NCBI RefSeq assembly: GCF_019237615.1
Contig: NZ_JAFAGT010000071.1
Coordinates: forward strand, 1 to 64,000
Length of the DNA stretch: 64,000 bases
Origin: Roseateles sp.
GTDB taxonomy: Bacteria; Pseudomonadota; Gammaproteobacteria; Burkholderiales; Burkholderiaceae_C
Direction: 5' to 3'
Shown piece by piece: positions 53,800 through 62,310 of this stretch. Positions within the stretch are counted from its first letter, which is position 1. The number at the start of each line of letters is the position of its first letter. The notes beneath the pieces were generated by a model that saw only the letters and a program-made list of their open reading frames with translations, searched no databases and was not told where the DNA came from. The position numbers and the translations under genes are program-made.

Positions 53800-55449
53800 A
53801 TGTTGCACACCCGCCGCCGCCTGCTGGGCCTGGCCATCGCCAGCGCCCTCACCGCCTGCACGACGACGCCGTCGCCCATCGCTGCGCCCCAGCCCCCCAA
53901 GCTGCTGGTCCTGGTCGTCATCGACGGGCTGCCCATGCGCCAGGTCACCGGCTACCGCGAGCAGCTCGCGCCCGACGGCTTCGCCCGCTTCCTGGAGCAC
54001 GGCCGCTGGTTCGCCGACGCCCACTATGGCCACGGCCACACGGTCACGGCGGCAGGCCACTCGGTCATGCTGACCGGCGCCTATCCGCAGCGCACCGGCA
54101 TCATCAGCAACGAGTGGCGTGACCCGGTCACGGGGGAGCAGGTCTACAACACCGGCGACCCGGACTATCGCTACATCGACAGCCCGACGGCGCCTCTGGC
54201 CGGCACCAGCCCGCGCAACCTCAAGGCCGAGACGCTGGGTGACGTGCTGCGCACGCGCTCGCCGCAATCCAAGGTCATCGGCATCTCGGGCAAGGACCGC
54301 GGCGCCATCCTGCCGGCCGGCCACCTGGGGCAGGCCTACATGTACATGTCGGAGACGGGTCGCTTCGCGTCCAGCACCTACTACATGCAGCAGCACCCGC
54401 AATGGGTGACGGATTTCAACGCCGCCAAGCCGGCCGACGCCTTCTTCCAGAAGGCCTGGGCGCCGCTGCTGCCCGAGGCCGCCTATGCCCGCTCGGTGCC
54501 GGACGGCCAGTCCTGGCAGGTCGCCAGCGGCAACGGCAACCGCCTGCCGGCCGTCATCGGCGACAAGATGGACGCCCCCGGCCCCCGCTTCTACGGCAGC
54601 CTGCTGGCCTCGCCGTTCGGCGACGAGCTGACGCTGGCCTTCGCCCGCGCCGCCGTGAAGAACGAGAAGCTGGGCCAGCGCGGCGTACAGGATCTGCTGT
54701 CGGTCAGCCTGTCCAGCCACGACTACATCAACCACGCCTTCGGCCCGGAATCGCGGCTGTCGCACGACCACCTGCTGCACCTGGACCGCCACCTGCAGGC
54801 CTTCTTCCAGTTCCTCGACCGGGAAGTGGGCGCCGGCAACTACGTGTTGGCACTGACGGCCGACCATGGCTTCACCGACACGCCGGAATGGGCCCTCACC
54901 CAGGGCCGCGACGCCGGTCGCTTCAACAACCCGCCGGCGCTGCTGGCCGTCAACACGGCGCTGAGCGCGAAGTTCGGCGTCGACAAGCTGGCGTGGAGCT
55001 TCTCCGCCTCCGGCCTGCTGCTCAACGAGAAACTGGCCGCCGACAAGGGCCTGGACTTCGCCGCCGTGCAGACCGCCGCCCGCGACGAGCTGCTCAAGCT
55101 CCCCGGCGTCGCCGCCGTTTTCACGCGCGAGCAGCTGCTCGGCACCGACACGACGACGCCCTATCTGGAGGCCATGCGCAAGTCCTTCGATCCGACGCGC
55201 GCCGCGCAGCTGCAGATCGTGCTGAAACGCAACTGGATCTTCAGTTACCGCCCGGGCGGCAGCACCCATGGCAGCCCCTATGAGTACGACACCCATGTGC
55301 CCCTGCTGTTCTGGGGGCCGGGCTACGTCGGCCAGGGCGAGGTCAAGACGCGCGTCGAAATCGCCGACCTGGCCCCCACGCTGGCCGGCATCGCCGGCCT
55401 GCCCGCGCCGGCCCAGGCGCAGGGCCGCGACCTGCGGCTCAAGCCCTAG
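53800..55449 (+). CDS. PafA/PhoK-like alkaline phosphatase lipoprotein
   Basis: A 549-residue metallophosphatase. The signal ends in lipobox LTAC. The first metal Asp is in LLVLVVIDGLPMRQ, and the candidate Thr nucleophile is in GHGHTVTAAGHSVMLTG, followed by RTGIISNEW. Further zinc ligands are in SLSSHDYINHAFGPES, TADHGFTD and YDTHVPLLFWGPG. This matches the single-Thr alkaline phosphatases of PafA/PhoK type, which release phosphate from organic monoesters at the cell surface. Its end overlaps the next gene by 11 bases on the opposite strand. Confidence 0.9.
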   Translation: MLHTRRRLLGLAIASALTACTTTPSPIAAPQPPKLLVLVVIDGLPMRQVTGYREQLAPDGFARFLEHGRWFADAHYGHGHTVTAAGHSVMLTGAYPQRTGIISNEWRDPVTGEQVYNTGDPDYRYIDSPTAPLAGTSPRNLKAETLGDVLRTRSPQSKVIGISGKDRGAILPAGHLGQAYMYMSETGRFASSTYYMQQHPQWVTDFNAAKPADAFFQKAWAPLLPEAAYARSVPDGQSWQVASGNGNRLPAVIGDKMDAPGPRFYGSLLASPFGDELTLAFARAAVKNEKLGQRGVQDLLSVSLSSHDYINHAFGPESRLSHDHLLHLDRHLQAFFQFLDREVGAGNYVLALTADHGFTDTPEWALTQGRDAGRFNNPPALLAVNTALSAKFGVDKLAWSFSASGLLLNEKLAADKGLDFAAVQTAARDELLKLPGVAAVFTREQLLGTDTTTPYLEAMRKSFDPTRAAQLQIVLKRNWIFSYRPGGSTHGSPYEYDTHVPLLFWGPGYVGQGEVKTRVEIADLAPTLAGIAGLPAPAQAQGRDLRLKP

Positions 55450-56080
55450 CCATCAGCTCTGCCGCCGGCTCGCCCCAGACGGCCTCGGTCAGCGCCTGCG
55501 CGCCGAGCCGCTCGCCCAGCGCACGGGCCTGGGCGGGGCCGGTGGCCGGCAGCATGACGAGCAGCCGGCCGTCCGCCAGCCGCATGCAGCCGTCCTCGCC
55601 GCGGATGCGCGCGAGCAGTTCGGCCGGATCGGCATCGGCGGGCAGCGTCGCGACGGACAGCGGCCAGGCCCCCGGGTCGGCCAGCAGGGTCTGCAGCAGT
55701 TCGCTGCCGGCCCGGGTCGACAGCAACTGCCCGGCGGTCGGCCGCGGCCGGGCCAGTGCACTGATGTCGACACCCGTCAGCGCCAGGCCGCCGCCGGGCG
55801 TGCGCTGCGCCACCCACCAGAAACGCCGACCGTCGCGCCAGGCCTGCTCATAGCCGCGCTGTGCCAGGCGGCTGCGCCGCTCGGGCGGCTCGACCGGACC
55901 GACGCCGGCCCGCCGGGCCGCCTCCACCATCTGCTCCCACGCCGGCGTGGCGTCCTCGGTCAGCCGCCACGCCTGGCGGTAGGCGGCGTTGGCGCGCAGC
56001 AGGCGGTCATACTCATCGAAGAGGGCCAGCAGCAGCGGGCCCTCGGTCAGCGTCCGCCACCAGAGGTCGTCTTCGGTCAC
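55439..56080 (-). CDS. PAS-like protein with a vestigial GGDEF-like tail
   Basis: A 213-residue protein from a GTG start. The N-terminal 110 residues have PAS features (LALFDEYDRLLRANAAYRQA, then RRFWWVAQRTPGGGLALTGV). The C-terminal 95 residues end with RLADGRLLVMLP at 167-178, which lines up with the RxGGDEFxxLLP strand-turn-strand of diguanylate cyclases but lacks all catalytic residues and about half the domain. It is probably a sensory remnant or a cyclic-di-GMP-independent adaptor. Not otherwise recognised. Confidence 0.65.
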   Translation of the reverse strand: MTEDDLWWRTLTEGPLLLALFDEYDRLLRANAAYRQAWRLTEDATPAWEQMVEAARRAGVGPVEPPERRSRLAQRGYEQAWRDGRRFWWVAQRTPGGGLALTGVDISALARPRPTAGQLLSTRAGSELLQTLLADPGAWPLSVATLPADADPAELLARIRGEDGCMRLADGRLLVMLPATGPAQARALGERLGAQALTEAVWGEPAAELMARA

Positions 56081-56104
56081 GCCCCGATTCTGGGCCGATG
56101 CGGC

Positions 56105-56902
56105 TCAACGGCGACGGATCTCCCCCGAGCCGCTGACGCTTTGGCGCAACTGCGGCCGGCCGGCATAGCTGAGGTCGCCCGATCCGCTCAACTGCACGTC
56201 CAGCTGCTCGGTGGTACCCAGGTCCACATCGCCCGAGCCCTGGATGCTGACCTTGGCGGCCCGCCCGGCCAGCGCGCGCGCGTCGACATCGCCGGAACCG
56301 CTGACGCGCCAGCGCTGCTGCTCCGCCCGGCCGGCCAGGCGCACGTCGCCGGAGCCGCTGATGCTGACGTCCAGCGCCTTCAGCTCGACGAGACCGAAAT
56401 GCGCGTCTCCCGAGCCGTCTATGCGCAGGTCCAGGCTGTCCGCCTTGAAGCTCTCGACGCCCAGATCGCCCGAACCGCGGATGGCGATGGCCTGCAGCGC
56501 ACGGGCGCCGACGCGCACCGTCGGCGCGTGGCGGGTCGTGAACCCGGCGTCACGCCTCAGGCGCACGACGAGGGCGTCGCCCTCCACGACGGTCTCGACC
56601 AGTGGCTCGATGTTGTCGTCGGCGACGACCGTGGCCTGGTCGCTGCCGGCCTGGACCAGCTTCACGTCGATGGGGCCGTCGATGCGCAGCTGGCTGAAGG
56701 CGGCCAGCGCGCGCACCTTCTCGACCTTGACACCCGAGCCCCGCACGCGGTTCCTGCCGCTGCCGTAGTCGGAGGCGCCGCTGAAGCTGGCCGTCCAGCC
56801 ATCGGCCTCCTTCTTGATGCGCAGGCGCCAGTCGTTGTCTCCGGCCATGGCGGCGCTGGTGGCGAAGGCGGCGGCAAGGACCATGAGGGCAAGGCGTTTC
56901 AT
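56105..56902 (-). CDS. GIN domain (DUF2807) exported protein with GSGD repeats
   Basis: A 265-residue protein with signal peptide MKRLALMVLAAAFATSAAMA. The putative auto-transporter adhesin head GIN domain begins near residue 70 (LRIDGPIDVKLVQAG) and contains seven successive beta-rungs each ending in a GSGD/E turn (RGSGDLG, DGSGDAH, SGSGDVR, SGSGDVD, QGSGDVD, SGSGDLS, SGSGEIR), indicating a right-handed parallel beta-helix. It is periplasmic or surface located. Function unknown. Confidence 0.9.
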   Translation of the reverse strand: MKRLALMVLAAAFATSAAMAGDNDWRLRIKKEADGWTASFSGASDYGSGRNRVRGSGVKVEKVRALAAFSQLRIDGPIDVKLVQAGSDQATVVADDNIEPLVETVVEGDALVVRLRRDAGFTTRHAPTVRVGARALQAIAIRGSGDLGVESFKADSLDLRIDGSGDAHFGLVELKALDVSISGSGDVRLAGRAEQQRWRVSGSGDVDARALAGRAAKVSIQGSGDVDLGTTEQLDVQLSGSGDLSYAGRPQLRQSVSGSGEIRRR

Positions 56903-57030
56903 TCGGGACTCCCGGTGCGGCGATGTGGCGGCAGTGTGGCCAGGCGGCCCATGCCGCGCCCGTGGCAGGCGACGGACTGCGCTTTTGCAGCAATGGGCCG
57001 TAGGATGGGCCGACCAGCAGGAGCAGCGTC

Positions 57031-57900
57031 ATGAAGTGGGAAGGCCAGCGCGAGAGTGACAACGTCGAGGACGCCCGAGGCGGCGGCGGCGGCCCGGGGC
57101 TGGCGATAGGCGGGCGCGGCCTGGGGCTGGGCGGCATCGTCATCGCGCTGCTGGTCTCATGGGTTCTGGGCGTCAACCCGTTGACGGTGCTGGGCCTGCT
57201 GAGCGGCGACGGCACCGGCGCGCCCGTCCAGGCGCCTGCATCCGACTCCCATGCCCAGGACCCGGCCTACCGCTTCGTCAAGGTCGTCCTGGCCGACACC
57301 GAGGACGTCTGGGGCGCCTATTTCCAGCGCAGCGGCCAGCAATACCCCAACCCCAAGCTGCGCGTATTCCGCGGCAGCGAGCCCACCGCCTGCGGCACCG
57401 GCGAGGCCGCCATGGGCCCCTTCTACTGTCCGGCCGACCGCAAGGTCTACATCGACCTCGGCTTCTACGACACGCTGCGCGAGCGCCTGGGCGCGCCGGG
57501 GGACTTCGCGCAGGCCTATGTCATCGCCCACGAGGTGGGCCACCACCTGCAGAACCTGATGGGCACGACCGCCAAGCTGGACCAGGCCCGCGGCCGCGTC
57601 TCCGGGCGGGAGATGAACGCGATGAGCGTCCGGCTGGAACTGCAGGCCGATTGCTACGCCGGCGTCTGGGCCAGCCTGTCGCAGCGCAGCAAGGGCTGGC
57701 TGGAGCAGGGCGACATCGAGCAGGCGCTGAACGCCGCATCCCAGATCGGCGACGACACGCTGCAAAAGCGCTCCGGCCGCAGCGTCGTGCCCGAGAGCTT
57801 CACGCACGGCAGCAGCGCCCAGCGCGTGCGCTGGTTCAAGCGCGGCCTGGACGGCGCCGACATCAAGGCCTGCGACACTTTCTCCGCGGCCGCCCTATAA
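57031..57900 (+). CDS. ypfJ: YpfJ-family zinc metallopeptidase
   Basis: A 289-residue membrane-anchored protein. MKWEGQRESDNVEDARGGGG is the diagnostic start, followed by a Gly-rich stretch and a membrane segment (GGIVIALLVSWVLGVNPL). The catalytic domain contains the zinc motif VIAHEVGHHLQN near residue 170 and ELQADCYAGVWA near 210, with the third ligand Glu/Asp. Length matches the 280-290 residues of the family. CAGGAG lies ten bases upstream. Substrates are unknown. Confidence 0.95.
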   Translation: MKWEGQRESDNVEDARGGGGGPGLAIGGRGLGLGGIVIALLVSWVLGVNPLTVLGLLSGDGTGAPVQAPASDSHAQDPAYRFVKVVLADTEDVWGAYFQRSGQQYPNPKLRVFRGSEPTACGTGEAAMGPFYCPADRKVYIDLGFYDTLRERLGAPGDFAQAYVIAHEVGHHLQNLMGTTAKLDQARGRVSGREMNAMSVRLELQADCYAGVWASLSQRSKGWLEQGDIEQALNAASQIGDDTLQKRSGRSVVPESFTHGSSAQRVRWFKRGLDGADIKACDTFSAAAL

Positions 57901-58075
57901 GTCCCCGATTCGGGCCCACCCAATCAAGGGGGCATTGGATGGTTCCAAGGGGCTTTGTGTGAAACACTTCCATTCAAATCGCCGAGCCCTCCTTTAGCAT
58001 CGGTACGCCTTGAGGCATCAGGGCAAGTTGCGCCCCAATCCGGTGCAGTCCAATTGGGATTACGAGGCCACTGTC

Positions 58076-58828
58076 ATGAGCGAACGTCAGATCAACGCCC
58101 CCCAGTCGCGGCCCGAGGCGCCGGCCGCCGTCGACGCGACCGCCCGGCAGCTGGCATCCGCCCGCCGCCGCCGCTTCATCAAGCTCGGTGGCGCCGCCGT
58201 CCCGACGGCCCTGACCCTGGCCAGCCGCCCCGTGATGGCTTGGCATTGCAATACGGCGTCGACCTGGGGCTCGGCCCAGGGCATGTCCAACAGCTCCTAC
58301 GTGCGCTCTCAGGACGCTACCCGGCTGTTCCCCGACGAGACCTACACGACGACTTGCTGGCTGAACAACACGACCCGCGCCGGCCTGAGCTCCAATCCCT
58401 GGGCACGGTCGCCGCTGAACTGCAACACGACGGCGACGACGAACTCGGCCTACTACAAGAGCTACACGGTGGCCCAGCTGCTCGCGGGCACGACTGCGAC
58501 CATCACCGGCGTGAGCCCGGCCGACACCGTCTGGAGCATCCTGAACGGCACGCCCAAGAAGCCGAGCACCAACCCGGCCAACGGCAATTTCGTGGCCGGC
58601 AGCTCGACCTGTGGCGACTTCCAGAAGCTGATGCTGGTGGCATGGCTGAACTTCAAGGTGCTGAATTCGACGCTCAACAAATGCCTGATGCCCGGCACGA
58701 CCAATGTGCTGGTCAAGCTGGGCAACACCACCTATGTCGGGCCGACCGGTGCGACCTGGACGCAGGCCGACGTCATCCTGTACCTGAAGAAGAACTGGAT
58801 CGCCTGCTACGACGACGCGTGCGTCTGA
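58076..58828 (+). CDS. Tat-like exported protein with seven Cys, HPr-rel-A neighbour
   Basis: A 250-residue protein I do not recognise as a named family. A long polar n-region ends in RRRRFIKLGGAAVPTALTLA, a twin-Arg-type signal with a cleavage site near RPVMA (about residue 55). The mature part is Asn/Thr/Ser-rich with seven Cys (HCNT, TTCW, NCNT, TCGD, KCLM, ACYDDACV) and short repeats of Thr. It is 35 bases upstream of the PqqD-like gene and probably the first gene of that operon; it may be the system's substrate (inference). The 175 bases upstream contain CCCAAT/ATTGGG complementarity at 58034-58058. Confidence 0.75.
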   Translation: MSERQINAPQSRPEAPAAVDATARQLASARRRRFIKLGGAAVPTALTLASRPVMAWHCNTASTWGSAQGMSNSSYVRSQDATRLFPDETYTTTCWLNNTTRAGLSSNPWARSPLNCNTTATTNSAYYKSYTVAQLLAGTTATITGVSPADTVWSILNGTPKKPSTNPANGNFVAGSSTCGDFQKLMLVAWLNFKVLNSTLNKCLMPGTTNVLVKLGNTTYVGPTGATWTQADVILYLKKNWIACYDDACV

Positions 58829-58862
58829 GCTGCCGCGTCACCGCACCCCTCCTGCCCCGGCC

Positions 58863-59144
58863 GTGCCAGCCTACTGGCAACTGATACGCGCCGACGCGCT
58901 GCGCGTGCGCGAATGGGATGATGCCGGCGTGATCTACGACGCCGTCAGCGGCAACACCCACCTCATCGACGCCCTTGGCCTGGAGTTGCTGGATCTGCTG
59001 CGCCAGCGCCCATGGACGCTGGACGAGCTGGCCACCGAGCTGCACGACACCCTGCCCGAGGACCTGGACGGCGAAGCCGCGCAGCGGCGGCTGAGGCTCA
59101 AGCTGGAGCAACTGGCCCGGCTGGATCTGGTCGCCACGGCATGA
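58863..59144 (+). CDS. HPr-rel-A system PqqD family protein
   Basis: A 93-residue protein with a GTG start. The fold and spacing follow PqqD: VYDAVSGNTHLIDALGLELL resembles the wall-like strand and helix of the peptide-binding winged-helix (RRE) domain, followed by a helical region with paired Leu. PqqD-type domains bind precursor peptides and hand them to modifying enzymes. The stop overlaps the kinase-like start (ATGA), and the four genes form one transcription unit. Confidence 0.85.
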   Translation: MPAYWQLIRADALRVREWDDAGVIYDAVSGNTHLIDALGLELLDLLRQRPWTLDELATELHDTLPEDLDGEAAQRRLRLKLEQLARLDLVATA

Positions 59145-60067
59145 CACTCGCCGCGCTGGACGAGAGGGCCTTGCGCAGCCGACTGCGCGGGCCCGGGCTG
59201 ACGCTGCATCTGCCCCCCTTCGTCGTCCGCCTGCATTCCGACGTGCCGCGCGTCGCGACGGACCTGCTGCGGCTCTACGGCGACTGCGACCTCGGGCGAG
59301 ACGACGAGTTCGTCGACTTCCATCTCGCCGTCAACTACGACCGCGGCCTGCATGCGCTGTGGCGGCGCCTGGCCGGCCGGCGCCAGGCGCGCTTCTCGAC
59401 CGACGGCCTGGCCGCGTTCACGACGCTGCCGGCCACGCAGGCCTTCCACATGATCGAGTGGGGATTGAACTGGGCCGTGACGGCCCACGCCCATCACTAC
59501 GTCGTCTATCACGCCGCCGTGCTGGAACGCGGCGGCCGCGCGCTGGTGCTGCCGGCGCCGCCGGGCTCCGGCAAGAGCACGCTGACGGCAGCCCTCGCCC
59601 AGCGCGGCTGGCGGCTGCTGTCCGACGAGCTCGCGCTGCTGGACCCGCGCGATGGCCGTCTCTACGGCCTGGCACGGCCGGTCAATCTGAAGAACCAGGC
59701 CATCGCGCTGATGCGGGCCTTCGCCCCCGGTGCGGTACTGACCGAACCGGTGCCCGACACGCTCAAGGGCACGCTGTCGCTGATGAAGGCGCCGGGCGAT
59801 GCCATCGCCCGCGTGCGCGAGGGCGCGCGGGCGGCCTGGATCGTCGTGCCCAGCTTCGAGGCCGGAGCCGAGGCCAGCCTGGAGCCCCTGCCCAAGGCCC
59901 AGGCCCATCTGCTGCTGGCCGAGCAGGCCTTCAACTACGACATCCACGGCGTGGACGGCTTCGAGGCCACGGCCGACCTCGTGGACGGCGCCGACTGCAG
60001 GGCCTTCACCTATTCGCGCCTGGACGACGCCGTGCGCGTCTTCGACACCCTGGCCGCTGCATCATGA
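59141..60067 (+). CDS. HprK-related kinase A
   Basis: A 308-residue protein of the HPr-serine-kinase-like superfamily. The P-loop is LPAPPGSGKSTLTAAL near residues 140-155, followed by GWRLLSDELALLD (the HprK-type aspartate/glutamate motif), and a conserved N-terminal region near 30-110. No HPr gene is adjacent, so the substrate is likely not a PTS protein. Related HprK-fold kinases in lasso-peptide clusters phosphorylate a precursor peptide (established). It is coupled to both neighbours by four-base overlaps. Confidence 0.9.
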   Translation: MTLAALDERALRSRLRGPGLTLHLPPFVVRLHSDVPRVATDLLRLYGDCDLGRDDEFVDFHLAVNYDRGLHALWRRLAGRRQARFSTDGLAAFTTLPATQAFHMIEWGLNWAVTAHAHHYVVYHAAVLERGGRALVLPAPPGSGKSTLTAALAQRGWRLLSDELALLDPRDGRLYGLARPVNLKNQAIALMRAFAPGAVLTEPVPDTLKGTLSLMKAPGDAIARVREGARAAWIVVPSFEAGAEASLEPLPKAQAHLLLAEQAFNYDIHGVDGFEATADLVDGADCRAFTYSRLDDAVRVFDTLAAAS

Positions 60068-61149
60068 AGCGGCCCCTGCTCGTCGACGTGCTGCTGGCGC
60101 CGGCCGAGTCCGCCCGCCGGCTGAGCCCCGCGGACTGGGACCTGCTGATCCGCCAGGCCCGCCGCGCCAACCTGATCGCCCGGCTGGCCACGGCGCTGGA
60201 GCCACAGCTGGACGCCCTGCCGGCCGCCCCGGTCCGCCACCTGCGCGCGGCCCTGCTGATCGCGCGCCGCCAGCGCATTGCCACGCGCTGGGAGGCGGAG
60301 TGCATCCGCCGCGCGCTGGTGCCGCTGGGCATGCAGCCCATCCTGCTCAAGGGCGCGGCCTACCTGCTGTGCGATCTGCCGGCGGCGCAAGGCCGGCTGT
60401 TCGGCGATGTCGACCTGCTGGTGCCCAGGGCCCGGATCGGAGCCGCGGAGGCAGGGCTGATCGCCGCCGGCTGGGCCTTCGACGCCGAGATCAGCGACTA
60501 CGACAGCCGCTACTACCGCGAGTGGATGCACGAGATCCCGCCGCTGTACCACCGGCAGCGGGACACCGCCCTCGACCTGCACCACACCATCCTGCCGCCA
60601 ACCGCACGCGTGCAGGTCAACACGGCGGCGCTGTTCGAGGACACCCGCGAGTTGCCCGGGCTGCCGGGCTTGCGCGTGCTGGCGCCGGTGACGATGTTCC
60701 TGCACAGTGCCGCCCACCTCTTCCACGAGGGCGAACTGGACAACGGCCTGCGCGACGTCTTCGACCTGGACGCGCTGCTGCGCGATTTCGGCCGCGATCC
60801 TGCGTTCTGGGCCGCACTGGTACCGCGCGCCCGCGCGCTGGGCCTGACCCGCCCGCTCTTCCATGCGCTGCGCTACACGACCCGCCTGCTCGGCACGCCC
60901 GTGCCCGCCGATGTGATGCGCGAGGCCGCGGCGGACTCACCGCGCTGGCAATCCCTGCTGGACGCTTGCTACGAACGCGCCCTGCTGCCCGTGCACCCGA
61001 GCTGCGATGGCCCCCTGACCGCGCCGGCCCGGCTGGCGCTGTACGTGCGCTCGCACTGGCTGCGCATGCCGACGGGGCTGCTGGCCCGCCATCTGGCCCG
61101 CAAGGCCTGGCTGCGCCTGCAACCGCCGGCCGAGGCGCAGGCCGCCTGA
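60064..61149 (+). CDS. Nucleotidyltransferase family protein (NTP_transf_5-like)
   Basis: A 361-residue cytoplasmic protein. The nucleotidyltransferase core is LLKGAAYLLCD followed by RLFGDVDLLVPRARIG, with the Asp-x-Asp catalytic pair near residue 115. Further acidic and His residues occur in TALDLHHTILP and FLHSAAHLFHEGELDNGLRD. The family (uncharacterised NTase, PF14907-like) is typical of HPr-rel-A and lasso-peptide neighbourhoods. It probably transfers a nucleotide to a peptide, small molecule or sugar; substrate unknown. pssA starts 23 bases later. Confidence 0.88.
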   Translation: MKRPLLVDVLLAPAESARRLSPADWDLLIRQARRANLIARLATALEPQLDALPAAPVRHLRAALLIARRQRIATRWEAECIRRALVPLGMQPILLKGAAYLLCDLPAAQGRLFGDVDLLVPRARIGAAEAGLIAAGWAFDAEISDYDSRYYREWMHEIPPLYHRQRDTALDLHHTILPPTARVQVNTAALFEDTRELPGLPGLRVLAPVTMFLHSAAHLFHEGELDNGLRDVFDLDALLRDFGRDPAFWAALVPRARALGLTRPLFHALRYTTRLLGTPVPADVMREAAADSPRWQSLLDACYERALLPVHPSCDGPLTAPARLALYVRSHWLRMPTGLLARHLARKAWLRLQPPAEAQAA

Positions 61150-61172
61150 CAAGTTCGACAATCCGGCCCGCC

Positions 61173-61790
61173 ATGGACCGCCCCAGGCCCTTTTCGATGA
61201 TCCGCGAGTTCCACCTCGCCGACTGGTTCACGCTGGGCAATGCCTGCGCCGGCATGGGGGCGTTGTTCGCCGCGATGAGCTTTCTGCAAAGCGGGGAGCG
61301 GCTGCACCTGCAGTACGCCTGCGCGCTGATACCGCTGGCCCTGGCCTTCGACGTGCTGGACGGCCGCATCGCGCGCTGGCGGCAGACGAGCTCGGCACTG
61401 GGCCGAGAGCTGGACTCGCTGGCCGACGTGATCTCCTTCGGCGTCGCGCCAGCCGTCATCGCCTACGGCTGCGGCATGCAAGGCCTGTACGACCGCGTCG
61501 TGCTGGTGTTCTTCGTGGCCTGCGGCGTCAGCCGGCTGGCCCGCTACAACGTCACCGCTGAAAGGCTCGGCGGCGGCACCGGCAAGGTGGCCTACTTCGA
61601 GGGGACACCCATCCCGACGTCCATGCTGCTTGTCGCGGTGCTGTGGGCCGCGGCGGCGCACGACGCCATCGGCGACGCACTGTGGGGCGGGGTCTGGTGG
61701 CTGGCGGGCTTTCGTCTGCACCCGCTGGTGCTGATGTTCGCGCTGTCCGGCTCGCTGATGGTGAGCCGGATCCGGATTCCCAAGCTTTAG
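61173..61790 (+). CDS. pssA: CDP-diacylglycerol-serine O-phosphatidyltransferase
   Basis: Makes phosphatidylserine, precursor of phosphatidylethanolamine, at the inner membrane. The 205-residue integral protein has the CDP-alcohol transferase motif DGRIARWRQTSSALGRELDS followed by LAD, i.e. DGxxARx8Gx3Dx3D, near residue 60, with several membrane helices. A second ATG at 61197 (MIREFHLADW) is also possible. Its last four bases overlap the convergent small gene. Confidence 0.92.
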   Translation: MDRPRPFSMIREFHLADWFTLGNACAGMGALFAAMSFLQSGERLHLQYACALIPLALAFDVLDGRIARWRQTSSALGRELDSLADVISFGVAPAVIAYGCGMQGLYDRVVLVFFVACGVSRLARYNVTAERLGGGTGKVAYFEGTPIPTSMLLVAVLWAAAAHDAIGDALWGGVWWLAGFRLHPLVLMFALSGSLMVSRIRIPKL

Positions 61791-62008
61791 GCGGTACGGC
61801 GCGACAGCCAGCCCAGCGGCGACTCCTGCGCCGCAGCGCCCGACTGCGACTCGAGGAAGTCGCTGGGCGGCTGGCTGCGGTACTCGCTGACGCCGCCGCC
61901 ATCCAGGCAGGCGTCCAGCCCGAAGGCGGTGCCGAGATCGGCCGGGTCCGGCGCGCTGCGCGCTGCAGCGTCACGGCGGAAGAAACGCAGCGCTGGAACG
62001 AATCGCAT
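61787..62008 (-). CDS. Small hypothetical protein, 73 residues
   Basis: The product starts MRFVPALRFFRRDAAARSAP and ends SPLGWLSRRTA. It has no predicted membrane segment, Cys or known motif. AGG lies six bases before the ATG at 62008; an in-frame start 12 codons upstream is weaker. The composition is compatible with a real gene. Reads convergently with pssA. Confidence 0.45.
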   Translation of the reverse strand: MRFVPALRFFRRDAAARSAPDPADLGTAFGLDACLDGGGVSEYRSQPPSDFLESQSGAAAQESPLGWLSRRTA

Positions 62009-62181
62009 GGCGGACCTCACTGGCTTGCGGAGACCAACAACCACATTGGCTCCGTGGGCTCAGTGTGAGGGATCCATGTGACAAACGGACCCCTCAACTG
62101 TTAGTAAATATTGCCTCTACTGGCATTACCGCACAAGTGCAAGACCTGTTTTTCCCAGTGGCGACAGGGCATTCCGGCCGG

Positions 62182-62203
62182 CGCCCCCCTTTTTGAGGGG
62201 GCG
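62182..62203. terminator. GC-rich hairpin with poly-T loop
   Basis: CGCCCCC (62182-62188) pairs with GGGGGCG (62197-62203) across a T-rich loop, followed on the plus strand by TTGCTGTTTT. It sits in a 302-base gap (62009-62310) without a clear gene; the rest of the gap is relatively AT-rich and may contain a promoter for the small protein at 62311. A reverse-strand ORF here (62094-62372) was not accepted. Confidence 0.5.
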
Positions 62204-62290
62204 TTGCTGTTTTGCAATTCATTGCCCCCATTGCGCGGCGCCAGGGATAGGGTTCCGTGTTCCCGCACTTAAGCTGCGCCACCTTCCAAG

Positions 62291-62301
62291 CCCCCCCCCC
62301 C
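62291..62301 (+). repeat. Run of eleven C residues upstream of a small membrane protein
   Basis: A homopolymer of 11 C ends nine bases before the ATG at 62311. Such tracts are slippage-prone and can vary expression by changing spacing between promoter or ribosome-binding site and start. It occupies the place where a Shine-Dalgarno would lie. A sequencing or assembly artefact in length is also possible. Confidence 0.6.
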
Positions 62302-62310
62302 GGCTCCTGC

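Noticed and set aside
58863..61149. A lasso-peptide biosynthesis cluster
   Set aside because: Although the HprK-like kinase and nucleotidyltransferase resemble tailoring enzymes, the B2 protease and the asparagine-synthetase-like cyclase are missing and no short precursor ORF was found.
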